IMG/VR virus record: IMGVR_UViG_3300028873_000040
Location: 1-41,517 of that record
Origin: a virus
Direction: 5' to 3' (one strand)
DNA: 41,517 bases
Below are positions 32,698 to 40,260 of this stretch, one piece after another. The notes under the pieces were generated by a model. That model saw nothing but the letters and a program-made list of their open reading frames with translations. It did no database searches and had not been told where the DNA came from. Positions within the stretch are counted from its first letter, which is position 1, and each line of letters starts with the position of its first letter. A program made the position numbers and the translations under genes.

Positions 32698-32805
32698 TTA
32701 CTTAATATGCATCATTTTTATAATACAAAAAACCAAAAAAACCGTAAGGCAGCAAGTCGCTACTACCAAACATAATTTCATTATTAAATCCATTATCCTA
32801 TCCAT
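32698..32805 (-). CDS. 35-aa single-pass membrane peptide
   Basis: From MDRIMDLIMK the peptide runs into a strong membrane helix (LCLVVATCCLTVFLVFCII) and a short basic end. Its start region, including a real Shine-Dalgarno (AAGGAG seven bases before ATG), lies inside the 62-bp duplicated leader. The stop abuts the helicase ATG. Function unknown. Confidence 0.65.
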   Translation of the reverse strand: MDRIMDLIMKLCLVVATCCLTVFLVFCIIKMMHIK

Positions 32806-32860
32806 TTTGCTTCTCCTTTTTCGCCCTGCGGCGTTTTTTGTTATCAATATCCCGATGTTT
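32799..32860 (-). repeat. 62-bp direct repeat, copy 1 (copy 2 at 33555-33616)
   Basis: The two copies differ at one base (GCGGCG / GCGACG) and lie 756 bp apart in the same orientation. Copy 2 covers the end of the 49-aa gene plus the Shine-Dalgarno and start of the 113-aa gene. Copy 1 supplies the same initiation region to the 35-aa membrane peptide and is otherwise non-coding. Confidence 0.95.
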
Positions 32861-32861
32861 A

Positions 32862-33191
32862 TTACCAGTTCATTTTTTCTATCCATCTGTAATGAAATTT
32901 AATTAAAAAAGACTGAGGTAAGTAGCGATTGCCGGTAAATAGCCACTTAAAAGGAAGCGCCATTATCATGCAGGTACAATATATTATAAACACCGGAGCG
33001 GTCAATCTCCACAGGAAATTATTTTTTATTATTTTCCTTCGTTTATAAAATTGAAATGGCGCAAAACGAATTACTTCTTGTTCTTTAAATCTACTTATGT
33101 GATAAGCCGATACATTATACTCTTTAAGTAGTTCTTCAAACCACTTTTCTACTTCATAATCACGGGCGACTTCAAGTCTGCTAAAGTTCAT
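32862..33191 (-). CDS. Hypothetical membrane protein, 109 aa
   Basis: The N-terminal half is soluble (DYEVEKWFEELLKEYNVSAY). Residues 68-92 form a membrane segment (LTAPVFIIYCTCMIMALPF), followed by a basic tail. Its stop lies directly before the first copy of the 62-bp repeat. No family was recognised. Confidence 0.6.
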   Translation of the reverse strand: MNFSRLEVARDYEVEKWFEELLKEYNVSAYHISRFKEQEVIRFAPFQFYKRRKIIKNNFLWRLTAPVFIIYCTCMIMALPFKWLFTGNRYLPQSFLIKFHYRWIEKMNW

Positions 33192-33219
33192 ATTATTATT
33201 GTTTTAAAAAATTAAAAAA

Positions 33220-33561
33220 TTACTCTTTTTTTGCTTTTTCGGTCATATCGTCTATCCAGTCATTGACATCGGACAAATTCTCAATCTGGTTCACTTTTTC
33301 AAACAAAATAGCCAGATCATAGGCTCTGTCGGATTGTATTTCTTGGCGCAATATTTTTGCTGTATGAGGCGACTTAGACACTATATTGTTGAAAAACCTA
33401 TTAACACCATTTTTCTGATTTTGAATATCTACCTTCATCCACGAAGGGCAAATCTCCGATGCCGCCAGCCAATCTAACTGCCGCTTAAGTATTTCTTGGA
33501 AATATAAAGTCCGTCTCAGATCGTTCCGAAATTCTGTTTCTCTATTTGTGAGTTTATCCAT
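33220..33561 (-). CDS. Hypothetical helical protein, 113 aa
   Basis: The start at 33561 has AAGGAG seven bases upstream and overlaps the end of the 49-aa gene by eight bases. The protein is helical (LRRTLYFQEILKRQLDWLAA), charged, and has no recognised family. Confidence 0.65.
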   Translation of the reverse strand: MDKLTNRETEFRNDLRRTLYFQEILKRQLDWLAASEICPSWMKVDIQNQKNGVNRFFNNIVSKSPHTAKILRQEIQSDRAYDLAILFEKVNQIENLSDVNDWIDDMTEKAKKE

Positions 33562-33703
33562 TTTGCTTCTCCTTTTTCGCCCTGCGACGTTTTTTGTTAT
33601 CAATATCCCGATGTTTCTTTTCGGGTGTGTCTCCGTTTAGTTCTCCGGCTATAACCCCGGTTGGGTAGTCAGCCCAATCGAATATTTTGCGTGGTGGTTT
33701 CAT
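33554..33703 (-). CDS. 49-aa protein with a strongly basic C-terminus
   Basis: It starts MKPPRKIFDWADYPTGVIAG and ends in a Lys/Arg cluster (KKHRDIDNKKRRRAKKEKQ). The ATG overlaps the stop of the previous gene (ATGA), and its own stop overlaps the next start. The basic tail is what the 62-bp duplicated sequence encodes in this copy. Nucleic-acid or ribosome binding is possible. Confidence 0.65.
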   Translation of the reverse strand: MKPPRKIFDWADYPTGVIAGELNGDTPEKKHRDIDNKKRRRAKKEKQNG

Positions 33704-33939
33704 TTGTATTTATTAAAAAAGTTATCAAAATCCGCGATTGGGATGTTTCGGAATTTTTCCGAAAAAGTATTTATTTTATCTTCGTCAACAATAGAAAGGT
33801 CACTGCTCATTATAATATAAACCATGGGGTTAATAAAGGGTTTTATCTCCCTGATATATTCTATTATATCTTCTATTTCAAAATCAGATAATTCCACATC
33901 ATCTGGCGTTATTGTCGGCACGTGGTATCGTTTTTTCAT
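33700..33939 (-). CDS. Hypothetical acidic protein, 79 aa
   Basis: The acidic helical protein (TPDDVELSDFEIEDIIEYIR) overlaps genes on both sides by ATGA. No family was recognised. Its charge is opposite to that of its 49-aa neighbour, so the two might interact. Confidence 0.6.
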   Translation of the reverse strand: MKKRYHVPTITPDDVELSDFEIEDIIEYIREIKPFINPMVYIIMSSDLSIVDEDKINTFSEKFRNIPIADFDNFFNKYK

Positions 33940-34127
33940 TTTACAAATTTTAAAACATTTAGGTATAATTTATAATAAGCTAATTTAGCGTACAACCCTG
34001 TTAATTTGTCTGCGAATTTTATATAAAAACCGCACTTCCCGCACACTTGTTTTAAGTGTGGGCCGGCGAAGTAAAAATTACCCGACCCTTCGTAGTTGCA
34101 TTTGTGGCACTTGTGTGTATATAGCAT
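33936..34127 (-). CDS. Zinc-ribbon protein, 63 aa
   Basis: Two Cys pairs, HKCHKC (residues 5-10) and CGKC (29-32), enclose a short beta region. A basic helix follows. This is a minimal zinc ribbon likely to bind nucleic acid or protein. It starts one base before the end of the helicase-methyltransferase gene. Confidence 0.7.
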   Translation of the reverse strand: MLYTHKCHKCNYEGSGNFYFAGPHLKQVCGKCGFYIKFADKLTGLYAKLAYYKLYLNVLKFVK

Positions 34128-36416
34128 TTAGTAAAGTATTAAGTCATTATCGTTATCGTCAACAGGTTCTTGTATTTGTTCGCTAAATATTAGTTTAGGT
34201 GTTTTTAAATCCATTTCAGCGTCGCGGATATTTTTTATCGACTCATTGAAGTACGAAGTTTTTAGCTCAAAACTAATAGCCTTGCGCCCCATTTTAACCC
34301 ATGTGTAACTTTCTGACCCGATGCCGCCAAACATGCTGAGGCACGTATCGCCATGGTTTGTCCAAAGCATCGTGGCGCGTTCTATTGTTTCCAATTGCAA
34401 TGGGCAAATGTGCTTTTCGTCGTCGTTTTCCCGCGCTTTACGCCCGTTCAGGGTTTTGGTTTGGTTAACATCCATCCATACGGGCGATGCTATTTGCTGC
34501 CATTTTGCAACAGGTATGTAATTCGGCAGTGTCGGGTTGGTGTCTTGGTTTACCACGGGATTTTCATTATTGCCGGGTGCCCGGAAAACTAATAAATAAT
34601 CGGGCATCCCCACTCGGCTCATAGAGCTGTCTTTTTTCACCTGCTTATGCAGCAAACCTAATGCTTTAGTCCGCTGCATTTCGGTTACGGGGTCTTTCCA
34701 TATCGTTACGCGGCAATGGTAAATAAACCCTGCGTCTGTCATTTGTTTAACCAACATGCCCGACCAGTCCCGCAATCCGATAAAGCCTTCTTTGCCCTTC
34801 ATTATAGGCGTATCCATGCAATGTATTGCCACATTTCGCCCTGGTTGCATAACCCTCAATAGCTTGGGCGGGATAAAGGAAAAGAATTTATTAAATTCGT
34901 CATAATCCTTGCAGTTGCCCAAATCTTCGGGTTCGGAGCTGTAAACATACAGCTCAGGGAATGGCGGCGAAAACATAGAGAACCCGATGCTTTTATCAGC
35001 CAGTTGGTCAACGCATTGGATGCAGTCACCCAAATAACCTGTCCAATTTTCCGTTTTCTCAATCCTTATTTCCCGCGCCGGCAAGTGGTCTGTTTTAAAA
35101 ATTTCCGACATTGCTATTTGCATTTCGTGTTGCATTTCTGTGAATTTTCTTTGTTTTTCCCTGAGTGAAACAACAATATTTTCCATTGTGTCGGTACTGA
35201 TAATATAAGCGTTTACGGTTAATTTTTGCCCAAACCGCCATTCCCTGCGGATGGCTTGGTAAAGCCCCTCGAATGAAAAATCAGGGCTTGCAAAAATCAT
35301 ATTCCGGCAATTTTGGTAATTCAACCCCATCCCGGCAATTTTTATTTTCGTTATCAGGATGCGGAAATTACTTTTTGAAAATCCCAAAAGGATTTCTTTT
35401 TTAAATTCGGGTGTGTCCGACCCGGTTACTTCAAAGTATTCTTTTTCATCAATTCCGGATGCCGCAAACATTTTGCGTAATGTTTCCCCTTCCTCATTTT
35501 GCTTAACCCAAATAATAAAAGATTCTTTGCTTTCTTTCACGATATTTACAACTTCGTCCATCCGTTGTATTTTCGTCAACCTCAATTCAGCATTATGAGT
35601 GGTTGCAGAAACGGTGTTATCGTTAAACAATTTGGCATTTTCTTTTTTTGGGGTGATAATTAATTTTTCGATATACTCTAATGGCGGCAAGGCATAACCG
35701 TCATCTGAAAATCCAATATCGGAAGGTTTGCTTAACATTATTGCCCAACTGGATACCCACGCCCAAAAGCGTTTTTTCCCGTGGCCTTTAATCCGCCAAA
35801 CACCCGTATCGCCGCTGTCATGGACAAAGAACATGGCCAGCATTACATTATGCTGCAAAATGCCCAAAAATTCGCTGTGGCTACCTAATTCCGTTGGGTC
35901 GTTAGGTGATGGGGTGGCGGTGCAGCATAATTTATAGGCGGTGTTTTTAAAACCATTTATAAGTTTCTCTTTATAAACCCCGTCAAAAGATTTAATAATG
36001 CTGGATTCATCCAATACGATGCCGGAAAATAAATCAGTTTTTATGTTGTCTATTTGTTCATAGTTAGTTATGTATATACCGGAAATTACAGGGTAATCCG
36101 GGTTATATTCCGTAACATTTATCCCTATTGCCGCCCCCTCTGCAATAGTCTGCCCAATCACGGCTAATGGCGCAAATATTATAACCGGGTTGCCCGTATG
36201 GCGTACTACTTCATTTGCCCACGTTAGTTGTTGGCGGGTTTTGCCTAAACCACAATCCTCGAATAATGCGAAACGGCCGTATTCGAGTGCTTTTTTGACA
36301 CAAAACGATTGAAATGGATACAGCCATGGCCAATTATTTTCGCAAACAAAACCGCACGGGATATGTTTTTTTTCTTTGGCGGCTAAAAGTTGGAGATATT
36401 CTTTGTTATCGCTCAT
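34128..36416 (-). CDS. SNF2-like helicase fused to a DNA amino-methyltransferase, 762 aa
   Basis: Residues 35-440 are an SF2/SNF2-type helicase: motif I CGLGKT (55-60), II LDESS (135-139), III CTATP (165-169), VI QAIRREWRFGQ (387-397). Residues 455-730 are a beta-class N4/N6 methyltransferase. Motif IV SPPF (483-486) comes first, then the KHICPLQLETIER region (669-681) and the AdoMet-binding FGGIGSES (696-703) with an acidic ELK (717-719). Such fusions methylate phage DNA, probably against host restriction. No nuclease domain or specificity subunit was seen, so it is an orphan enzyme and not a restriction system. SPPF as against DPPY suggests cytosine-N4 or a relaxed adenine-N6 type. Confidence 0.85.
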   Translation of the reverse strand: MSDNKEYLQLLAAKEKKHIPCGFVCENNWPWLYPFQSFCVKKALEYGRFALFEDCGLGKTRQQLTWANEVVRHTGNPVIIFAPLAVIGQTIAEGAAIGINVTEYNPDYPVISGIYITNYEQIDNIKTDLFSGIVLDESSIIKSFDGVYKEKLINGFKNTAYKLCCTATPSPNDPTELGSHSEFLGILQHNVMLAMFFVHDSGDTGVWRIKGHGKKRFWAWVSSWAIMLSKPSDIGFSDDGYALPPLEYIEKLIITPKKENAKLFNDNTVSATTHNAELRLTKIQRMDEVVNIVKESKESFIIWVKQNEEGETLRKMFAASGIDEKEYFEVTGSDTPEFKKEILLGFSKSNFRILITKIKIAGMGLNYQNCRNMIFASPDFSFEGLYQAIRREWRFGQKLTVNAYIISTDTMENIVVSLREKQRKFTEMQHEMQIAMSEIFKTDHLPAREIRIEKTENWTGYLGDCIQCVDQLADKSIGFSMFSPPFPELYVYSSEPEDLGNCKDYDEFNKFFSFIPPKLLRVMQPGRNVAIHCMDTPIMKGKEGFIGLRDWSGMLVKQMTDAGFIYHCRVTIWKDPVTEMQRTKALGLLHKQVKKDSSMSRVGMPDYLLVFRAPGNNENPVVNQDTNPTLPNYIPVAKWQQIASPVWMDVNQTKTLNGRKARENDDEKHICPLQLETIERATMLWTNHGDTCLSMFGGIGSESYTWVKMGRKAISFELKTSYFNESIKNIRDAEMDLKTPKLIFSEQIQEPVDDNDNDLILY

Positions 36417-36658
36417 AAAGCATCTATATTAGTGCGTTCGTTAATAATACCATCAGCGCATTGCACGATGGCTATTTCCTTCCATTTGTCGTTACCGCTC
36501 CCGGCGAGGTAGCCCTGCAATGCGGCGTATTTAAGGGTTATATCGTAATCCGACCGCAGCCTTTCCGAAAGCAATATCTTTTCGTTATGCGTTAGATAGT
36601 TGTTATGCGCCTTAAGCCTTCTTTTGCGCATGTCATTTGGAATATCCGTTAGTACCAT
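36413..36658 (-). CDS. Hypothetical protein, first gene of the leftward operon, 81 aa
   Basis: The 81-aa helical protein begins MVLTDIPNDMRKRRLKAHNN, has many charged residues and no recognised domain. It overlaps the helicase-methyltransferase start by ATGA. A -7 box lies only 17 bases upstream of its ATG. Confidence 0.6.
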   Translation of the reverse strand: MVLTDIPNDMRKRRLKAHNNYLTHNEKILLSERLRSDYDITLKYAALQGYLAGSGNDKWKEIAIVQCADGIINERTNIDAL

Positions 36659-36674
36659 CTCTTATAATTTTCGA

Positions 36675-36682
36675 CAAAGCTA
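36675..36682 (-). promoter_or_regulatory. -7 box of the leftward operon promoter
   Basis: TAGCTTTG on the minus strand fits TAnnTTTG exactly and is 16 bases from the ATG at 36658. The -33 region is only GTTT-like. It is back-to-back with the rightward promoter at 36719. Confidence 0.55.
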
Positions 36683-36718
36683 CAAAAATTTCTGAATAAA
36701 AAAAACTTTTTACAAAAA

Positions 36719-36749
36719 TTTGGAAATAAGGAAAAGTTGTTTAATTTTG
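36719..36749 (+). promoter_or_regulatory. Promoter of the recombination operon
   Basis: TTTG (36719-36722), 19 bases, TAATTTTG (36742-36749). Together with the box at 36675-36682 it forms a compact divergent control region for two operons. Confidence 0.7.
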
Positions 36750-36803
36750 CGGTATAAAAGGAAATTTCGATTATTATTTTAACCTCTTTTAACGCCGGAT
36801 AAC

Positions 36804-36911
36804 ATGCATTCCGAAAAAGAAACAGATTTTGACCCGGTAAGCAAATCCATCCTGATTGCAATTGCAATATTGGTTTTTGCATTGACTATTAAAAACTTAT
36901 TTTATAACTAA
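36804..36911 (+). CDS. 35-aa single-pass membrane peptide
   Basis: After an acidic N-terminus (MHSEKETDFDPVSKS) comes one membrane helix (ILIAIAILVFALTI) and a short KNLFYN end. It is the first frame behind the consensus promoter, with a leader of about 50 bases, and lies 15 bases before the annealing-protein gene. It could be an early superinfection or membrane-modifying peptide. Confidence 0.6.
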   Translation: MHSEKETDFDPVSKSILIAIAILVFALTIKNLFYN

Positions 36912-36926
36912 ACAACAAAATAGAGT

Positions 36927-37496
36927 ATGGAACAAAACCAGCAACTTGCAAGGCAAGATTCATTACCGCCGGAAATTATGGAGAGCATAGTTACCAAAGG
37001 CGATTTGTCGGGTCTTACCCCCGCGCAAATGACGCAATACTATATACAGTATTGCCATGCATTGGGGCTTAATCCGACGACAAAACCATTTACGGTTTTA
37101 ACTTTTCAAGGCAAAAAAATCCTTTATGCCGGACGCGAAACCGCAGCGCAATTGAATAAACTTTACTGCGTTTCCCACGAGGTTTTAAAAAGATACGTGG
37201 AAAATGGATGTTATTGCGTTGAGGTTCGCGCTTTACTGCCGGACGGCCGTGTTACTGAATCTATTGGTATTGTCAACATTACCCGACGGGATGCACAAGA
37301 TAAAGAAATCGGCCTTATGTTTGGCGAAACGTATGCCAATGCCATTAAAAAAGCGGAAACCCAAGCAAAACGCCGCGCCACTTTGGATATTTGCGGATTA
37401 GGGATGAATGACGAAGAGACGGAACGTATGCCGGAATCTAAAGAACCTAATGAATCCAATATTAATCAGCCTTCCAAAAAAGTAACAATAATATGA
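36927..37496 (+). CDS. Putative single-strand annealing protein (RecT/Rad52-like), 189 aa
   Basis: The sequence pattern is shared by many small phage recombinase-like proteins: LGLNPTTKPFTVLTFQGKKI, then LYAGRETAAQLNKLY, then FGETYANAIKKAETQAKRRA with TLDICGLGMNDEE. The last block (KAET-x-AKRR-x-T-L-x-I-x-GLG-x-x-DE) resembles the AETKA(I/K)GRAL region of Rad52/RecT-type annealing proteins. The next gene is a YqaJ exonuclease, overlapping by ATGA, and an SSB-like gene follows, which makes a two-component recombination system likely. The exact family was not assigned. Confidence 0.65.
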   Translation: MEQNQQLARQDSLPPEIMESIVTKGDLSGLTPAQMTQYYIQYCHALGLNPTTKPFTVLTFQGKKILYAGRETAAQLNKLYCVSHEVLKRYVENGCYCVEVRALLPDGRVTESIGIVNITRRDAQDKEIGLMFGETYANAIKKAETQAKRRATLDICGLGMNDEETERMPESKEPNESNINQPSKKVTII

Positions 37497-38881
37497 GCAA
37501 CATACACAACAAAATAGAAACCGGGCTTGGTCTTATTACTGGATCGGAAGTGTGGAAACTTATGCCTGCTGCATTGGGTAAGATAACACCGGAATCGGAA
37601 TTATCAGTAGGTGCAAAAACCTATATTGAAGAGCGTTTTTGGATGCTTGCGGATGGATTTTCACCGGACGTAAAGGCATCAAGCCTGCAATATGGCATAG
37701 ACCATGAGCCAATAGCGTTAGCGGCACTTAGCGGCGTTGTAGGCCAACCTATTGAGCGCGGCACTTTTTTAAGGCACGAGTTGGGTTTTTTCGGATGCAC
37801 CCCTGATACAAAGCCGGTAATGTATAATGGCGAAATTCACAGCGCGGAAATCAAATGCCCGTCCACAGGCCGGAGCCACCGCGAAAACAGGGAAATCTGC
37901 ATATCTTACAAAAACGAAACAAACCATTGGATGGATAGTGTTTGGGTAAAAAAATATCCTGAATTATTTTGGCAGACGCAGATGGAAATGTATATGGATG
38001 GAACCAAAAAATGTATATTTATGTCTTACCATGATACATCTGCCGGTTTAAATCTTGACACGGATATTGTAATGTGTGTATTCAACCGCCGGGACGAAGC
38101 GATAGAATTGCTTTTGATGCAGCTTAAAAAAGCATGGGCATATTATCAAGAATATGCGTCAAGTGAGCTCATAGACGGCAAAGCACTTGACGTTGCAAAA
38201 GTGCTAGGTATCGAAAAAACAAAATTGGTCCCGATTGGTATCAGGGTTGACGAACCCGGCAAAATGGAAATGGAACATGCTGGATTGCAGGTAAACATGG
38301 ATGCTGCCCCTGCGCCTGAAAAGACGAAAAAGGAAACCGCAAAAGAGAGAAAAGCGCGCGAGGAAAAAGAGTTTGCGGAAAAATTAGTGGAGTACACTGC
38401 TAAATTGCAGGCTTGCACCACGCCCGAGGAACTTGACGATTTACGGCAAAAAGATAATGAGCCGTTTTTGAAGGCGACATTGGCTCATTACATTGAGATG
38501 CGGGATAAAATGAATCGGCCAGTTGCAATAACCAAAGCCACTGCCGAAATATTGCCAAATGGCGACTTGGGTACGATCAAGGGCAGTATTCCACCCGTTG
38601 AGCCGGAAACCGAAACACAAAAAAACGATTTACCAGCCCGCAAAAATGATGCGCTGTACGTGCAATTTGATGCCATAAAAACGGAGTTGACGGAGGATGA
38701 AATAACTGGGGCGTTTAAATTTGAACCGATGCTTAAATTTATGATGGATAATGCCAATTACATCGGCAGCGTAAATCCCAAACCCGAATACGATGCCGAT
38801 TTCCGAAACTACGTAATCCCATTACTAAAAGAATTAGGATATACAGATTGGATGAAAGCAAGAGTAACAAAGACCGTTTAG
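37493..38881 (+). CDS. YqaJ-type (lambda-exonuclease-like) viral recombinase, 462 aa
   Basis: The N-terminal ~220 residues carry the YqaJ nuclease core: ITGSEVWKLMP, YGIDHEPIAL (E72), GFFGCTPD (D105), AEIKCPS (E119 and K121), and FWQTQMEMYM (Q161). It degrades one strand of duplex ends to feed the annealing protein. Residues 270-320 are a Lys/Glu-rich helix (KETAKERKAREEKEFAEKLV). The last ~130 residues are extra compared with a typical 200-300 aa YqaJ protein and may contact the annealing protein or SSB. The start overlaps the previous gene by ATGA. Confidence 0.85.
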   Translation: MSNIHNKIETGLGLITGSEVWKLMPAALGKITPESELSVGAKTYIEERFWMLADGFSPDVKASSLQYGIDHEPIALAALSGVVGQPIERGTFLRHELGFFGCTPDTKPVMYNGEIHSAEIKCPSTGRSHRENREICISYKNETNHWMDSVWVKKYPELFWQTQMEMYMDGTKKCIFMSYHDTSAGLNLDTDIVMCVFNRRDEAIELLLMQLKKAWAYYQEYASSELIDGKALDVAKVLGIEKTKLVPIGIRVDEPGKMEMEHAGLQVNMDAAPAPEKTKKETAKERKAREEKEFAEKLVEYTAKLQACTTPEELDDLRQKDNEPFLKATLAHYIEMRDKMNRPVAITKATAEILPNGDLGTIKGSIPPVEPETETQKNDLPARKNDALYVQFDAIKTELTEDEITGAFKFEPMLKFMMDNANYIGSVNPKPEYDADFRNYVIPLLKELGYTDWMKARVTKTV

Positions 38882-38950
38882 CATATCAAGACACGATTAC
38901 GCCACCCTGCCATAACACGGCGGGGTTTGGCGGTAAAAAAAAACAAGCAA

Positions 38951-39241
38951 ATGACATACGCAATAACCGGCAAACTGATTGCCAAATTAGGGACATTAAC
39001 GGTAAATGACAAGTTTAAAAAACAAGAATTTGTCATTGAAGTATCGGAAGAAGTTAATGGAAATGTTTATCCCAACCCCATTAAAATGCAGTTGGTGAAT
39101 AACAGATGCTCTTTGGTGGATTTGGTGCCAATTGGCGCAAACATCAAATGCTCATTTAATATTAAGGGTAATTCATGGCAAAAAGATGGGAAAGCAAATT
39201 ACATGGTCAATCTTGATTGCTGGAAAATAGAAAACGCTTAA
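38951..39241 (+). CDS. OB-fold single-strand binding-like protein (DUF3127-like), 96 aa
   Basis: From the ATG at 38951 the protein reads YAITGKLIAKLGTLTVNDKF, then KKQEFVIEV, YPNPIKMQLVNNR, and IKCSFNIKGNSWQKDGKANY. This is the strand pattern of DUF3127 proteins, Bacteroidota SSB-like OB folds. An upstream TTG at 38927 would add eight residues but has no support. It should coat single-stranded DNA during recombination and replication. It follows the exonuclease by 69 bases. Confidence 0.75.
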   Translation: MTYAITGKLIAKLGTLTVNDKFKKQEFVIEVSEEVNGNVYPNPIKMQLVNNRCSLVDLVPIGANIKCSFNIKGNSWQKDGKANYMVNLDCWKIENA

Positions 39242-39244
39242 ATC

Positions 39245-39796
39245 ATGCAAATAACCATCCCCGATAACTACGCCGCCGCAATACAAGATAACGTCAATCT
39301 CGCCATTGCCGCCAACGAAGCGCTCACAACAGTTAATGATCTACTTTATGACGAATTGGGCATTGCGATAGAAATAACGCCTCATTTGGTGGAGCAAATC
39401 ACCGAACTTATTGCGCCATTAGCAAAACGTTTTGATGAAAAGGCACGTACGCTATGGGGTGTGATACCTCATTTAGTGCCGCACGATAACTACGTGGTAC
39501 GGATCGGGCAAGAATTTAATCGCCGATGCACGGAGGTTGAAAATAACATGATTGAGCATGTCGATATTGTTTACCGTGGTGCGGTGAAAAATATTAGCAT
39601 GGAGTACTTCAGGTTGCATATTGCGTATCTAAAAAATACCGCACCGAATTGGGGATTGAAATCTCCAAATTTTAACTTTGGGAATACCTATGCGATGAAC
39701 CTATGGGCTACAAAACCCGATATTTTTTGGCAGTCGAGATACAACAAAATGATAGATGATGCTTTTATTAATTTTGAAAATGATAAGGAGATATGA
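39245..39796 (+). CDS. Hypothetical protein of the recombination operon, 183 aa
   Basis: The N-terminal half is helical and acidic (NYAAAIQDNVNLAIAANEAL). The C-terminal half is aromatic and Asn-rich (PNWGLKSPNFNFGNTYAMNL). No family was recognised. It starts three bases after the SSB-like stop and its own stop overlaps the next ATG (ATGA). Confidence 0.6.
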   Translation: MQITIPDNYAAAIQDNVNLAIAANEALTTVNDLLYDELGIAIEITPHLVEQITELIAPLAKRFDEKARTLWGVIPHLVPHDNYVVRIGQEFNRRCTEVENNMIEHVDIVYRGAVKNISMEYFRLHIAYLKNTAPNWGLKSPNFNFGNTYAMNLWATKPDIFWQSRYNKMIDDAFINFENDKEI

Positions 39797-39918
39797 CACG
39801 CAAAGAAAGAAAGCACACATTACTTACCGCATTCTATATGTACCTACATATAGCGGAGAATGCAAGGAACAAAAAGAAAGCCGGGAATAAACCAAGACCG
39901 CATATTTTAAAGTTTTAA
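39793..39918 (+). CDS. 41-aa basic protein
   Basis: The ATG overlaps the preceding stop and has AAGGAG three bases upstream. The peptide is Lys/Arg-rich (MTRKERKHTLLTAFYMYL, then a KKKAGNKPRP end). Its C-terminal codons contain a 20-bp sequence repeated in the terminator after the next gene. Confidence 0.6.
   Translation: MTRKERKHTLLTAFYMYLHIAENARNKKKAGNKPRPHILKF
39874..39893 (+). repeat. 20-bp direct repeat, copy 1 (copy 2 at 40169-40188)
   Basis: AAGAAAGCCGGGAATAAACC occurs twice, 295 bp apart, followed in both cases within 10 bases by CATATTTT. The copies flank the 77-aa gene. In copy 2 the sequence forms the 5' half of the terminator. Confidence 0.9.
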
Positions 39919-39932
39919 CCAACTAAAACAAA

Positions 39933-40166
39933 ATGAAAAGCAACAGCACACTTATAGCACTACATGAGAAGTGCATCAAGATACAAGAAATGATAAAGAC
40001 CTGTGAAGACCGGATAAACGGGCATGAGCGATCTGCAAAATTTCACTTTGAATTAAGAAATGCCGATGCCTGTAAGTGGCAAATTGAACGGCTAGAGGTG
40101 AACAAATGTATGATTGACCGGTTGAAATTGTACTATGTCAACACGTTTATTAAGTTAGTTATTTAA
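39933..40166 (+). CDS. Hypothetical coiled-coil protein, 77 aa
   Basis: The charged helical protein has three Cys residues (e.g. LIALHEKCIKIQEMIKTCED) and a likely coiled coil (NADACKWQIERLEVNKCMID). It is preceded by the leader AACTAAAACAAAATG and followed by a terminator. It lies between two 20-bp direct repeats and may have arrived as a small cassette. Confidence 0.6.
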   Translation: MKSNSTLIALHEKCIKIQEMIKTCEDRINGHERSAKFHFELRNADACKWQIERLEVNKCMIDRLKLYYVNTFIKLVI

Positions 40167-40173
40167 GCAAGAA

Positions 40174-40204
40174 AGCCGGGAATAAACCCCGGCTACATAT
40201 TTTT
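40174..40204 (+). terminator. Rho-independent terminator of the recombination operon
   Basis: A 7-bp perfect GC-rich stem AGCCGGG / CCCGGCT (40174-40194) with a 7-base loop is followed by ACATATTTTT. It faces the tail-fibre gene, which is transcribed from the other direction. Confidence 0.8.
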
Positions 40205-40260
40205 AACCTTTTAAAGGTATATCCAACGCATAAATGATGTTATAAATCATGCCATCACTA

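Noticed and set aside
34128-36416. Restriction-modification system (type III or ISP-like)
   Set aside because: Helicase and methyltransferase are present but no nuclease motif was found in the fusion or neighbouring genes.
36649-36882. 77-codon minus-strand frame across the divergent promoter region
   Set aside because: Low-complexity Phe/Asn/Lys translation of AT-rich control sequence, overlapping both promoters and a better plus-strand membrane peptide.
36804-40166. Integrase or excision functions marking a temperate phage
   Set aside because: No tyrosine or serine recombinase motifs were seen anywhere; the recombination genes are of the annealing/exonuclease type.
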